Shown here: one piece after another, positions 1 through 12,200 of the stretch | Layout: the number at the start of each line of letters is the position of its first letter | Numbering within the stretch: position 1 is the stretch's first letter | NCBI GenBank assembly: GCA_905221605.1 | Contig: CAJNDS010002427.1 | Coordinates: 62,001-126,000 of the forward strand | Reading direction: 5' to 3' | Origin: Symbiodinium natans | Lineage: Eukaryota; Sar; Dinophyceae; Suessiales; Symbiodiniaceae | Length of the DNA stretch: 64,000 nucleotides | Program-made: the position numbers and the translations under genes | The notes under the pieces: model-generated | The model's database searches: none | The model's input: only the letters and a program-made list of their open reading frames with translations | Told to the model about the DNA's origin: nothing

Positions 1-142
1 CGAGGCCAGCGTCCTCCAATGCATTCTGCGCCCACAGCCGTGGCGACAGGCGGCTGTCAAGGAGAAACGCCTCCCCGAACCGCGCTGCTGTCAGAGCATC
101 GCTGAGCGTAGGCGGTGTTGCCATGTTGTGCATCAACATCAT
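1..142 (-). CDS. 5' end of an unidentified gene, cut by the left edge
   Basis: An open frame begins at one of four in-frame ATGs (142, 139, 133 or 124) and runs off the left edge without a stop, giving 41-47 residues. From the ATG at 124 the protein begins MATPPTLSDALTAARFGEAF and continues with mixed hydrophobic and charged residues, like a normal globular protein. The stretch is GC-rich compared with the DNA to its right. An in-frame TAG lies just upstream, and a pyrimidine-rich acceptor ending AG sits at 155-156, where a spliced leader or an upstream exon could join. No family was recognised from this short piece. Confidence 0.5.
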   Translation of the reverse strand, partial: MMLMHNMATPPTLSDALTAARFGEAFLLDSRLSPRLWAQNALEDAGL

Positions 143-1653
143 CAACGGTGATGCCTAAGAAGGGCAAACCACGGACGGCTCTGGCCCAGCAGCGGGCAAA
201 GAGGCACGACGGCGCACTAACTGCGCAGCTCCAGCTGAACTCTGCGTTTAGCTGCTAAACGCAGCATTCATTAAATCTCCCAAGGCCGACATGTGTTAAT
301 AGTAATTAAGGCAAAAGAACTTGGGTTCAGGCTGAGGCTGAGGTTGAAAGCTTGGGATGTGGGGAAATCCCCTCTAGGCCTACAAAACTTCGAGCTTGGT
401 GACCGACTGTTCGGAAAGCCCAGCTTCGTGCACATTTTGGTAGCGCCGTACTAGCGCTCTAACAACCCACGGTTCTCCGGCCCCAAAACGCGCCCAAGCC
501 ATGTTTGTTGGCATGGTGGTTTCAGCCCTTACACGTGTCACTACCATGATTCCCAACCCTCTTGGCTCGAAAAGGGAGGGTTGAACAATGGTTGCCGCCA
601 AGCCTCGCCAAAACCTAGTCACCACAATAGGCCAAATGCTTGCATGCTTGCCTTTCTCTTTGATCAAGCAAACCTCCACTCTCTAGGCTGAATGCGAGCG
701 CGATGCAAGTGCTTTTCTAGCACCACGTTGGCGTTAAGGAGCTGTACTTGGGGGGCCGCCTCAGATCGAAGACGTAAAGTTGATTAGATCGTTCGCGTGC
801 CTTTCTATCAAAAAACATCAAGGCTTGTTGAGAACTCGCTATATGACGGTGTCAATCTGGCCCGATTTGTGGGGACAGTCCCGATGAAAACGATCTCCTG
901 TTTCAGCCGGATGCACCGGTGGGTGGCGCGGAGGCGCCACCAAAAAAAAAACGGGCAGGAGCGCGCAACCTGGCTCCGTGAATGTCGTATCTTGGTTGGA
1001 CTTTGCACCGCTTGGCCCCGCTGATAAGAGCTATCAGCGTTGTGAGAACCCGCTAGCAGACGCTTGTCGGACATAATGTTCCAAGTCCCGGTGACATGCC
1101 GCTCCAGCGTGGCTGTAGGGCGAGCTCGTCGGCGGCAATGATTGGGCACAGCACCACGCCGCTTTGCTGCTGTCAGCAAACCCTACAACGCTCGGCTGCC
1201 TTTTCGGAGGCCAGGCCATGTCCTGCGCCGAGCCTGTCTACCTTTCCTACGGCGACGACAGCACGCTGCGCTCCAGCAAAAGGAAACAAGGGCCAACCGT
1301 TGTGCCAGGGGCCTCAGTATGCCGACGACCACGTGGGAGTTTTTAAGCTGTCAGAACGCGAGCTCTGTTCTTTGCGGTGGTAAGGCTTGCATCCTGACAG
1401 CCACGATCGCCTGTCTACAACTTCTTCAGAGACGTGTCAAAGTACTTGATCCATGCGGGGTTCATGAACTGCAAAATACACTGCAGCCGGGCAGTACGGT
1501 GGAGGGAGTCACATGCAGCTGGTCATGATCCCACATAACTCATTCAAGTGCTCTTCCTCACTGCAGCGGAGGTGAATGTTGACATTGAGGACAAGTGGTC
1601 GGTGACCAAGTCTGCTGCGTGTCGCGAGATTTCACACTTCACCAGCCGAGATT
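143..1653. other. No supported gene
   Basis: I see no convincing exon, RNA gene or long repeat here. Open frames on both strands are short and overlap each other with no frame clearly better than the rest. Confidence 0.4.
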
Positions 1654-2247
1654 TTGGTGCGGAGGCTTGGTGTGGAAGGCAGGATGCATTTCAACGAAGC
1701 AAAATGTTGCCAAATTTGGGGACGTCCAGCGAACTGTCGCAACAGTTTCCCACTCTTCGTTCCCCGGCTCCGGGTTGGCGATCCCCACAGCGGCAGATCG
1801 GGTAGCTGCGTATACACACTTTACACCAAGGATTTTGTCCAGGCCGAGATGCGCGCTGCCATCCATGAAAATGAGAAGAATACGACGCTGACCATGCAGC
1901 GACAACAAACCGCGCATCGACTTGCGAACTTCGACAGATCAGTGAGCACATGGGCAGAAAATGCGCAACGATGCACAGGAGAGATGTGGGTGTCTGAAAT
2001 TTTGCAGCCCAGACCCTGGCAACTTGCCATCCCCGCTCCCTTTTTTGAAATGTTCGTCCATGATCTGGACCAAGACCTCCAGGCCAGTGGAAGGATGAAG
2101 GCTGTGATCATAGATCGAGTTCGGTGGAGGTGTGGGGCGCTTGAGGACGGAAGCACCTCATCATTGATGCATAAGGAAAACTCGATGCAATGTGATTCTT
2201 TCGGAAAAGCTACAGGGGCAAAGGCAGGTTGTCGTAAGAAGTCGTAA
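1654..2247 (+). CDS. Long open frame, possible exon, product unknown
   Basis: A 197-codon frame is open on the plus strand. Its middle part has a natural mix of charged and hydrophobic residues (for example FFEMFVHDLDQDLQASGR). It resembles nothing I know, and a minus-strand frame (1639..1917) also looks fairly protein-like. An open frame of this length is expected about once by chance in a window this size, and it would be the only plus-strand gene, so it is a weak candidate. Confidence 0.18.
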   Translation: MVRRLGVEGRMHFNEAKCCQIWGRPANCRNSFPLFVPRLRVGDPHSGRSGSCVYTLYTKDFVQAEMRAAIHENEKNTTLTMQRQQTAHRLANFDRSVSTWAENAQRCTGEMWVSEILQPRPWQLAIPAPFFEMFVHDLDQDLQASGRMKAVIIDRVRWRCGALEDGSTSSLMHKENSMQCDSFGKATGAKAGCRKKS

Positions 2248-4630
2248 GGGGAGCGGTCTTCGACGCCCTACGAGTACAAAGACACGAAGCCAAATCAGCG
2301 CTCAAGCACTCTCTCCCTTATGCATTCCAAATCCCCCCAGACTCACAAGGCTCAACATTTTCCGGGCCATGCGCTTCCGAGCTGGAAGCTTTGTCCGGAG
2401 GTAGCGATTCGAAGCACTTAGTGCTTCGAGCGAAAGCACAATCGCGAGACGAAAATGTGCGAGAGCAGCAACTTGCAAGTGTGTTCTGTCATCAATTCCC
2501 TAGCAAGGGCAGGGTGCTCCTATGCCTGACGTGCAGGTTATCCTATAAGCTACTGCAAACAGACACATCATGTTGCAGACATGTCTCCACTGAGCAACAT
2601 GGACTACTGGTAGCGTGGCCCGATCAGACCAATGCCGTGCGCACTCGGGGTACCTGCCGAAAACGATCTCTGCTATCCTATCACGTCATACCACATGAAA
2701 GCTCACAGAAGCGAATAACTTCCTCCAACCTAGTTGCTGTGGAATTCGGGCGACTTGGTGAACTTGTGAGAGGATTTGGGAAGGGGAAGATGCGGGCGAG
2801 GGTACTCCGCTGCTTTTTTTCCTAAAGGGGCAGCCTTGGGCCATAACAGGAAGAGCCTAAAGCCCGCAAACAGCAACAATTGGCATGTACACTTGTTCGT
2901 CGTTTTGGGTCTGTGCTCCGTGTGGGCGTGTTGTTGTGTGGAGTTGTGCATGCACATGCACGCACTTCACTTGGTGTGCATGTGCAATGCTTCTCTGCAT
3001 GTGCGGGGTGCTGTGTGACCAAGCGTAGCATGGCATGGTATGGTACAGAGGGTCCCTCTCTGCATTCACTCAATTTAACGTGGCCGCTCAGGTTCGCTAG
3101 CCTGCTGGCTCAGGCTGTGGCTGCATGAAAATTCTGACTGTTTCAGAAAACGGACATGCAAGCCCGCTCCGAAAATTGAGCAGGCTAGGGTACGTGCCTT
3201 GTGAAAACGGACGAATGCGAGGAAGAAGCTTTGCATTGTGGATGATGCAAGACTTGCACCAAAGAAGACGCTTGCCGCTATCCGTGATGGGAAGTAGTAC
3301 CCGCCAATTACTATGCAGGTGTGACACTCGTGAAACTGCAAAACCTGTCACGTTTTGCCATCTGTCGCTGTTGTTCGCTGCTCCATGACACATCAACTTT
3401 ACACACGTGTGCATAACATTGCACAACAACTTGTGTCGTTGTCATATCAGTTCTTTCCTAAACACCTTGACCTTTGGATCCGTAGTGGGTCACAAGCAGA
3501 TGCGAGGCGATTGACTTTGACTCGTGAAAGCATACCGAAGGTGAGCTAAAATCATTGGAACCTATGGGCCCATTGGGCATGTTGGCCTACAAGGTGTCAG
3601 GCCTGCACTGCAGATGTCAGGAAGCCCAGTGCCACACCTCAGTCAAGTTGAACTGCTGAGAAAGGTTATGCATGTTCCCAGTTCGCTGTTCGCATCTCCC
3701 GCCGGGAAGACCCTAACTGAACTCTAAACCCTACCGTGCAACGTTATCAACCTTATGATCGTCTACTGGTCCAGTGGTCTAATGATCTGATGGTCCAGCG
3801 GGTGTAGCATGATGTCGGAGGGGGGAAGGAAACCATTGATCAAATGGCCCAATGGTCTCATATGAGGCAACTGCCCCTGTAGATTCTCTGGCAACCTTGC
3901 ACTTGCCCGAAATGCCGATTAGTCTGTTCTGTTTCTATCGACATTCGCAAGGCCTACTGTAGGGAAGGTCTCCTATGTGCAAGTCCCGTCACTCTACATG
4001 GATATTCTTGATCATGGGGTCTGCCTGTAGATGTTCTGTGTTGGTGAGCCCGACTTTTGTGGGGGTCAGTGTTGTTTATTGTTCACTCTGTGCGCGCTGC
4101 TGCTTGTTCCGACCATGTTTTATCAGAACATACTGTTTTTCCCTGGGTTGGACAGTGATTGAAACCATAATCATGGGGGGCGACAACGTGTATGTGCGCG
4201 TATATATATATATACAAATATGTGTGTATAAATTAATACTTGTAAGGTTGGGTGGGGGTGTGGGTGTGTGTGAGAGAGAGAGAGAGAGACAGAGAGAGAG
4301 AGACAGAGCGCCCTTGCACCCATGCTTTGGAAATGGCCTCCAGGTTCCGAACCACGAAATCGGTGCCAGCCTCAAAAGGTGACACAAGGTGAAAAGCCAG
4401 GGCTCTCCAAAAACCCCAAACCCCACAGCCTGCCCACAGCCCCCGGCGCACTCTGAGCAGTTCAATCATCCTGAGCACTCAGGCTGTACAGAGGCTGGGC
4501 GAGCCGAAGCCAGTCGAGGGCCACGACACTCCACGGAGCAGATCCTGACGTTGTGCTCAAGCTGTTGCGGAGGGGTTCGGGAGTCTGGGTTTGGGGCTGT
4601 GACTGCCTGAGTTCCTGCTTATGAGGGTGC
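2248..4630. other. No supported gene; AT and GA microsatellites
   Basis: No convincing exon was seen. A short (TA)n run at about 4201-4214 and a (GA)n run at about 4266-4306 are the only clear structures. A little of the telomere-like motif (CTAAACCCT) occurs near 3725. Confidence 0.4.
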
Positions 4631-5078
4631 CTAGATGGCGCTTGCAGCATCTGGGCGTTGATGTGTTGTACTGACATTGATGCTAGCTCGAGCGGAAACC
4701 CTTTCATATTTGCAATCTGTTTTCAAACTCGAAGCGTATCCTGAACAAGATGCAAACTTTGCGATATCCCTCACCTGGTCGATGAACAATGCCGGACCGT
4801 CAATGCCCACCACGATGCCCTGTCAAACAAAAGCAATCTGCCACTGGAGTGGTTGGTTCAATCATGCCTTTGACTTGCAAATTGGAACAGGAATCAAGTG
4901 GGTGAGCAACGAACTCTTGAACACATGCTACAGCACTCTGGCAAAGGCGCAGAGCCCGATCGTCACAGTCTCTATAGGTCATGGGGCTGAGGAGCTGGCC
5001 ATGTGGCTGCAGAAAACGGATGCCGAGGATGCAGGCACCTGGTATGGGCATGTACGCATATCTGTGAGGCAACAACAA
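4631..5078 (-). CDS. Possible short exons, product unknown
   Basis: Two minus-strand segments look protein-like: one near 4900-5078 (RALRLCQSAVACVQEFVAHP) and one near 4740-4813 (VGIDGPALFIDQVRDIAKFA). They lie in different frames and would need an intron between them. A 148-codon plus-strand frame covers the same DNA. No family was recognised. The preference for minus rests on the strand of all neighbouring genes. Confidence 0.22.
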
Positions 5079-5123
5079 TTACACATGAACGCTTCTCATC
5101 AGGCCACAGTATTGGACAAATAG

Positions 5124-7552
5124 TTACGCGACACTTCGAGATATCGCCTTGACATCACAACACTACTCTACATCAGCGGAGTCTTGGTAATTCCTTTGTT
5201 GAGACGATAGAATCCGATAGATTCGAGAGTTACAACTGCACGGTCTTTACCGGGTCTATTCATCCTTGAACTTATGTTTACACTGATCTAGTGCAGCAAC
5301 CATCTATGCACACCTAAGTTTAGAGCCGTGTTTCGATACATGTGCCATGTTTCAGAACACCCCGTGTGCCCGTCTGGGCCTTTCGAGCTTAAAGATTCCC
5401 TTATGCCTATGGAACCCCGACCTCATTAGACGTCCCTACTCCCCAGACTAGCTGTGGACTCTCTGGAGGCCTCCCCCCCCAAAAAAAAAGAAAAAACTCT
5501 ATGCCAACCGTGCATCTCAAAGTGGACCACTATGTACCCCCAGCTGCACGCCTCCCACTATGGACCCTTATGTATGTTACCACTAGTGTCCTCTTTCTGG
5601 ATGGACCGCCTATGAACCCCTTCGAGGATACCCCCATAATCTTTTCAACGGTCACAGAATATCCAAAGAGTGGTCCCTCCTCTTAAGATTCTCTACATGT
5701 CCCAAATGGTCCAAATACCCCCCATTCTACTCCGGTTTTTGATGGCTGGAGGACCATATCATTCTGTCTCAGCTGTGCTTCAACAGCCCTAGGCCTAGGT
5801 TTTGGCTTCCCGGCCTGAGCTTTGCGCAGCGCCTGGCAAATTGCAAGCAGTAATTTCCCAATGCACTTGCGCGCTCACTCGCCATGACTGCATTCCGGCG
5901 ACTAACAGCACCAGCGTTGATACACTGCCACCTCGAAATAGCTGGCTTTCCTTGGCTGCGGCAAGTCCCAAGGCGAGAGGTTCGAGGCTGGATAAAAAAA
6001 AAAAAAAAAGCAAATGGCATCACCACCATGAACACCTGCACGAGCGCGCCTGCGCACCCACAAGCTAGTGCACTGTTCCGTCTGTTCCGTGGCCGAGAGG
6101 CTCTCCGCTGAACCCAGCCGAAGTTGGAGACTGATCTGGTGGCCTGGGCGCTTTGCGCCATCAAATTTGCCAGTTTTTCCACAGAGCACGACGACATCAC
6201 GACGAGCACTCGAAGGGTTGAGGGTGTGAATTCACGACACCACGACATCACACATGGCTCATAATAGGTTCTGCAGCAGCCAGGTTGCTGCAGAAATGGC
6301 TGTTTGGCCTCCTCCTGTCAAAGAAGAGGCAAAGACTGGCCAGAATTGGGCGCTCCCAGGGGCTAACATCCGCATGGGCCAATTTGGCAAGGCCTGCCTC
6401 CTCCTTTGCATCCTGCGGGGAGCTGACCTGAACGGTTCGGCCGTAAACCTGCCAAGATGTGCTACCGACAGTTGCTACCAAAGTTCAGGCCTTCAGCCTT
6501 GGCCAAGATGCAGAGAGAGTGGGAAAGCTGTCAAAACCCTCAAAAGATGTTGTGACTTGACCTTGCATGGCGCGAGCTCTGGTTTCCCAGTGCACGTTAC
6601 AGAGTCGAAATGAAAAAAGACCTGATATGGGAGAAAAAAAAGCCTCTTCTGGGCGATGGGCTGAAGTGAGACTCTGCGAAAATGGGGGGGGAAGCCCATT
6701 TTTTCTTTCAAAGATACTGCTTCGCCACGCCTCTGTCCGCCAGGCCCCGGCTGTTCTCGGAGTCCTGCTTGCGAGCAGTGGAGAAGATCCGTGTCAATTC
6801 CGAGTCTCATCTCTCTACACCTAAGGGGCGCACCCCTCCCCCCCAAATGCTCCGGCAGACTCGTGTTGAAAGTCGTGTTGAGAAAGGTGTTGAACACTCT
6901 TTCACTTGTGGCGTGTGAATCTGCCCCCGCCCCTCGCCCCTCAGCTTCTGTCAGCATCTCGGAGAGCAGCTCAACACAACCCAAAACGAATGCAACACAG
7001 TACACGCACCGTCACGTCCGCTTCGATTGCGTGACAACGGCCCTCCTCACAAGCCTAAAAGCGGACGAACTAGCCATTTCTACAAACTGTGCACTACTAG
7101 TAGCCTTCTCAACCCCAGACCCAGAAAGGGCCATGGGTCCGGAAGACGAAGCATTCGTGCGTCCCGTAGCACTGAGAGACCGGCCTGGAGAAGGGATCGA
7201 CAAGGCTTAGGTAACAGGGTCGCAGGGTCTTGGCATGCTTGGAGGCCTTGGGCCGATCTGTGTGAAGCTTTGCGCGCTCCTGTTTTCCTGGTGTCATCTA
7301 ATGAATCTTATGGTGTTTCGTGCCCGATTGCCTGGGCGAAAAGGGTGTGGAAAATCAGAAAATCGGTAGCTCATTGCTGCCATGGACGTTAACTCAGACG
7401 ATCCCGCATCATCCCCATCCATCCCAGACCTAGGGAATGCCAGCGGGAAGTGGCCTCGATCTTGCACCGAATTAGAGCATTGGGAGGCACCACAGCAAGG
7501 CACAGTTGGATTTGAACTTTTGAACCACTAACGAAGCACTCCCCAACACGGC
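5124..7552. other. No supported gene; downstream flank of SelO
   Basis: No convincing exon was seen. A C(9)A(9) homopolymer junction lies at about 5467-5485 and a poly-A run at about 5994-6009. The right end is the 3' flank of SelO; no dinoflagellate polyadenylation signal is recognisable by eye. Confidence 0.4.
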
Positions 7553-7650
7553 CTGTCTGCTTGAGTTCTGTAGAGACATCTCAGCAAAGGCATTCCTTAC
7601 CTTGCTTGGAAGGCATGCCAGGCTTCACCTTTCTCTACCTCAAGACACAG
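7553..7650 (-). promoter_or_regulatory. SECIS element in the SelO 3' UTR
   Basis: Read on the minus strand, CTTGAGGTAGAGA (about 7645-7633) pairs with TCTCTAC-agaa-CTCAAG (about 7577-7559), and a CTGT/ACAG pair extends the base. Above this helix come an unpaired AAGG, then UGA at 7627-7625 facing GA at 7582-7581, which gives the tandem G-A pairs of a SECIS core. Helix II follows: AGC/GCT, then GGCAT/ATGCC, a G-A mismatch and CCTT/AAGG. The apical loop begins CCAAGC, with the expected AA at 7607-7606. The core reads GUGA, where most eukaryotic SECIS have AUGA. It lies about 67 nt after the Sec codon. Pairings were seen by eye; no folding energy was computed. Confidence 0.78.
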
Positions 7651-7657
7651 TCAGTAT

Positions 7658-7682
7658 GGCAGCACCCAAAACTGGTGCTGCC
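7658..7682 (-). promoter_or_regulatory. GC-rich hairpin just downstream of the Sec codon
   Basis: GGCAGCACC (7682-7674) and GGTGCTGCC (7666-7658) form a perfect 9-bp stem with a 7-nt loop. It starts 11 nt after the UGA codon and 2 nt after the TAG stop of SelO. Hairpins at this distance from a UGA are known to raise selenocysteine insertion (Sec redefinition elements), so this role is inferred. It could also simply be a stable 3' UTR stem. Confidence 0.55.
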
Positions 7683-7684
7683 CA

Positions 7685-9204
7685 CTACGAAGATCAGGTC
7701 ATGTACGCGACCCCTCCTCTGCTGACCACATTATCCGGGCCACGGCTGTAATATTGCTGCTCGAATGCAGGCTGTTCGTCGTAGGGTTGCTTGAACAAGT
7801 TGTACAGCTCCTGAACGACGCTGTAATCACCCTCCGCAGCCTTGGTGTAGGCCTCCACAAGCATCCACTCCCTAGGCACATACTTTGGGTTTTCCGCGCG
7901 AAGTCTCGATATGACTTGTTGGCGTCCATCAGAACCATCCCCTTCTGCAGAAGTGACTGCCGAAGCCCACTTCCTCAGCCACACCTCCCACTCCTGCTTG
8001 AGCTCATCAGATGGTGGCTCGTAAAATGCACGATCGAGATGCCCGAGCTCGCCCTCGTTGTCCTCGCGTTCGTTACTCTTCCTACACTTACGTAGTCCAC
8101 CCCAGCCCTTCACTACTTCCCCTGCAGTCCAACACCGGGATCAGCTGACGCCAGAAAATGGTATAGTCGATCTTCGACTTGCGCAGGAGCGGCTCGAGCT
8201 CCTCGCAGCAGAATATGAGGGAATGCGCCAAGTCGATTCAAGATGCCACCTCAGCCTTCAGCTGTCCCTCTCGTGTGCTTCTCTGGTCAGTTCAGGCCGC
8301 TGTCTTCTGCAGCTCTCGAAAGCCGTGCTCTCCAAATCTTTGCAGAAATCTGTTGACAGTTCCTAGCCTGGGTTTGTTTTGGGGGCTGGTTGCTGCGGGG
8401 CTCCTTCCAAAGCTCTGCGGTAGCATCATTGCTGGAAGCAAAGCCGAGCTTCTTGGCGAAGACGTCCTCGCGGCGGCAAGAAGCTTGACAAACCCCTTTG
8501 GGCGGCTTTCATTTGCTTCGTGAGCTGCTGGTCGCTCTATCCGATTGAGGTTCCTGATCTCGTTCCCCTCTTTAAGCAGCAACGCTTCCTTTTCTCTCTG
8601 AGACATGGGGCAGCTTGTTAAGAATGGTTTCAGTTGCATCTCTGTGTGACTCAGAGACTCAGCATGTGTTTTGTCGTGTCATCCTTGCGTCAAGTACATT
8701 CAGACGAGGACCAAGAGGACGAGTCACACCCTTGACAGGATCACCTCCAGGAATTGTTCCCAAAGCAACAGTGAAACCACACAAGGTGTTGTCGACCTGA
8801 CGTCCGAAGTCGATATACCCGGCCAGGGGTGTATGTAGAAAGGTCTTCGCTGCCAGCCTTGTGCAATCTCCTGGCGTCCCCTGCAAATTTGAACTCCGTA
8901 TAGACTCGTAGACCGTGATGCGAGATGCATAGTCGCAAGATAAGCGCAGGAAGGAACTTCACCAGGCTATCTGTCGTCAGAAAAGCTTCGCGAACTGACA
9001 CAAAAAGCACATGCTCTCCTGGACAGCTGCGCGAATCTTCTGCGCGCCCGCCTCGATGAGCCGCACTGCCTCCTCCTGGGCCCGCCTTGGCTGCCAGCTC
9101 GGCTCAACGTATTGGATGCTTTTGACGTTCCGCTTTCGCATGCTTGCGTGGCCGAGGAGAAATTCGTGACGTGACCGAGCATTTCGAATGGCGATTCGAG
9201 AGAA

Positions 9205-9268
<64 letters not shown>

Positions 9269-12200
9269 TGAGTGAGAATGAGAGGGGGAGAGAAAGAAAG
9301 TCGAGATTGTTTGTGGAAGATGAAAAACCTGTCAACGCAAGACTTCTTGTCAAGGGGCTTCTTTCCTCACTTTGACAAGCGTTCGTGGAAATCTGTCGAT
9401 GGTATGGTGTCCCCGCCCCCCTGTGGTTGGGGTGGGGGGGGGTGGCTTGGGATTTCGGGTTTTAGGGTTTCAGGGTTCTTCAAGGTTTTGTGGTCTTTGC
9501 GTAGGGTTTTGAAGGATTTCAGGGTTTTGGGGTTTAGGGCTGAGGGTTTGAGGGTTTAGGGTTTAGGCTTTGCGTGAGGGGGTTTTAGGGTTAGGTCGGA
9601 GGGGTGGGGGGGCGGGGGGGCGGTGGGGGCCACCTGCTGGCGAGCATCGTGCACCTGCACTTCGAGAACTGCAACGGTTCAGCCAAGCCGCTCCTTTAGA
9701 AGCACGGCCACGGAAGTGACAAGCGTGTGGTAGTTGGCCATAGCAGCCTCTAAGCAGGAGGCACATTGCGCAAGAGGCTGCAAAGTAATCCGCTACCGAT
9801 TCTCTTCTCTTTGCAGACGCGTCAGATGTTCGTGCTGTAGCTTCCTCTTCACACGCAACAAAGTCAATGTGTAGGAGAAGGCAAGCAAAATCAGACAGTC
9901 GTCAAGAAATCGAGGGGCGGCAAAGGGCTTGGGATTCTGCAACCGGGCGTAGGGTGCAAGTGATTAATAACCATTCTACTTGGGCCAGTCTGCTTAGCCA
10001 AGCCAAGTTAGTGAACCTTACAGCACTGCATGACCAAAACCTTGCAAGACCTTCTCATGGTCGTTTTCCTCACTATACCGGTTCATCATCTAAGCCGCCC
10101 GTAAGGGGTCACCCCTCACAGCAGAAGGCGCGCTAATTGTGCATGCCTCGCATGCCTCGCCTGGGGCTGGTTCAGGAAGCCGTAGTGCTCCCCGGAGCCG
10201 GTCCACTTGGCAAAGAGCGGGTCATAGCGGTCAATGAAGCCGAAGGGCCCGTAGTCCATGGTTCGGCCACCGACCAGGCCTCCAAAAAGCCCGGTTCCCT
10301 ACACTACGAAACCGGCCTGTGCTGGGGGCTTCTCTTGCGTTCAGTTGTTGGCTGAGTGCTTATGGGCTTCAAGGTGGTTTCGCAGGGTAAATCCTTTGAG
10401 GGAATCGTCCTGAGAACTGTATTCGCCATGTCGTGACAATTGCAAGAAGTTCCCCTCAATTCATGGCGATCCGCTTTCCTTCTGCACCAAAGGTGACTCA
10501 GCATCTCGAGGAGGCTGGCAGGAACATAAATTCAATACCTCTTTCAGGCCGAGCTTAGGATTCCGAGTGGTAGAGATTCACGCCCGGATCGGAGGGGACA
10601 CAAAACAAACGACAATTGAAACATGATTCCTTGGGGGGGTGCCCGAGAAGTAACCCCATTCGGCAGCCTTGCATCATGAAGCACAATTATCTCAGCAGAG
10701 GGTCCCAAGAACCAAGAGACGTCAATCATTCACGTCTGGGGTAAAGAGCTGCATGGTGGGTGCTTAGGCAGGCCATATCGGCCAGCACTTTGAGCGCGTT
10801 TACTATGTCAATATTTGTACCAGGCTCGTGACAAAACCTCACCATTGCTGTCGTGAAGACTTCGCGCAAGCTAGGCTGGTGCTTCAGACGGCCTAGATTG
10901 TGTGTTCTGGTTCTTGCAAAATCTTACAAGTTCTTGAAGCTCGATGATGCAATGGTCACTCCAGGGCTTTGACGTGCGATGCGCTTTGTGTGCACTTATG
11001 TTGGCAAATGAATCCAGCTGGTTTGCACAGGCTTCTTTGTATCATCCAAGAGGCAGTTGTCAGAGTTGAAGTTCCCCTGACCTGCAGTAGATTGACGCGT
11101 GCATCCCCTCAAATAAGGACACCTAGCAAACAACACCCAACTGAAATCCCGAACTGTGGGTTGATTCCGAGCGACAGAAGCCGACGCGGAGCCAGCCAGA
11201 CACCAGCAGTGCAAGCCGGTCTGCAAAGGCCTCAGTTCTCTGCCTTACCTTATGCTACAGATGGTTACAGTACATCACCTGCGCATCTGTCGCGCCTTTG
11301 AAGAGGAGCTCCCAGAAACCACTGCAACCACAAATTGCGAATTACACTACGCCTGCAAACCGGCCACTTGACCAACAAAACCCAGGAGTGCTACAAAGCC
11401 TGTTTGCCGCAGCTCTTTCATCTTCTTGCACGAGCAACATCCAATTACTAGCGCTTTCGGAATGGCAGTCTTGGGTGCGGTCCATGATATATTTAGCTAC
11501 ACAACTTCGTTGCATCTTCAAAGAGCACTTGACGCAGAGAACGCCAGTGCTGCGATGCCTCAGAGCCTCAAGTCGATGCTCATTCGTAGAGCCATCCAAC
11601 CACTTCTTGAACTCTTCATACGGGCAGTTCTCTAAATTCGCGCCCCTTGTGGGCCCCCTATACAACCAACCCGTATAATACGGCACCTTATCAAAAGGAA
11701 CCCCCCCCCCCCCCCCAAACAAAAAAAACAACCCTAAGTTAGACAACTACCCATACTGGCCTCCAGCATGGCCACCGCACGGTCGGGCAGTGGCTCTGGG
11801 CGTTGAGCGATCTCGGGGTACCTCAAAAGATCCGGTGGCTTCTTGTGTCGTTGCTTCTGCATTGTTTAGGGTGTTGGTCCGAAAATGCTCTTAGAACTTC
11901 AGCTTCTTTGTTTGGATGTCGTTTTTTTTTTGTTTGGGGGGGGGGGGGGGGGGGGGGGGGGAGGGGCGGGAAGGGGAGGGGCGGGAAGGGGAGGGGCGGG
12001 AAGGGGAGGGGCGGGAAGGGGAGGGGCGGGGGGGAGGGAGGGGTGGTGGGTTGGGCATGAAAACAACCCGAGGTTTTGCATCGTCGTTCCATGTCCAAAC
12101 CCACGCTCTCGCCGAGGTCCCCGTCACATTCCACGGTCAAACGGTTTAGGGTTTAGGGCTTCGGGCTTAGGGGTCCCACACGCACTCACGCTCTTGCCTG

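Noticed and set aside
11342-11746. 134-codon minus-strand frame next to SelO exon 11
   Set aside because: It lies in the intron between exons 11 and 12. The true exon 12 ([14 protein letters not shown]) is at 11176-11230 in another frame.
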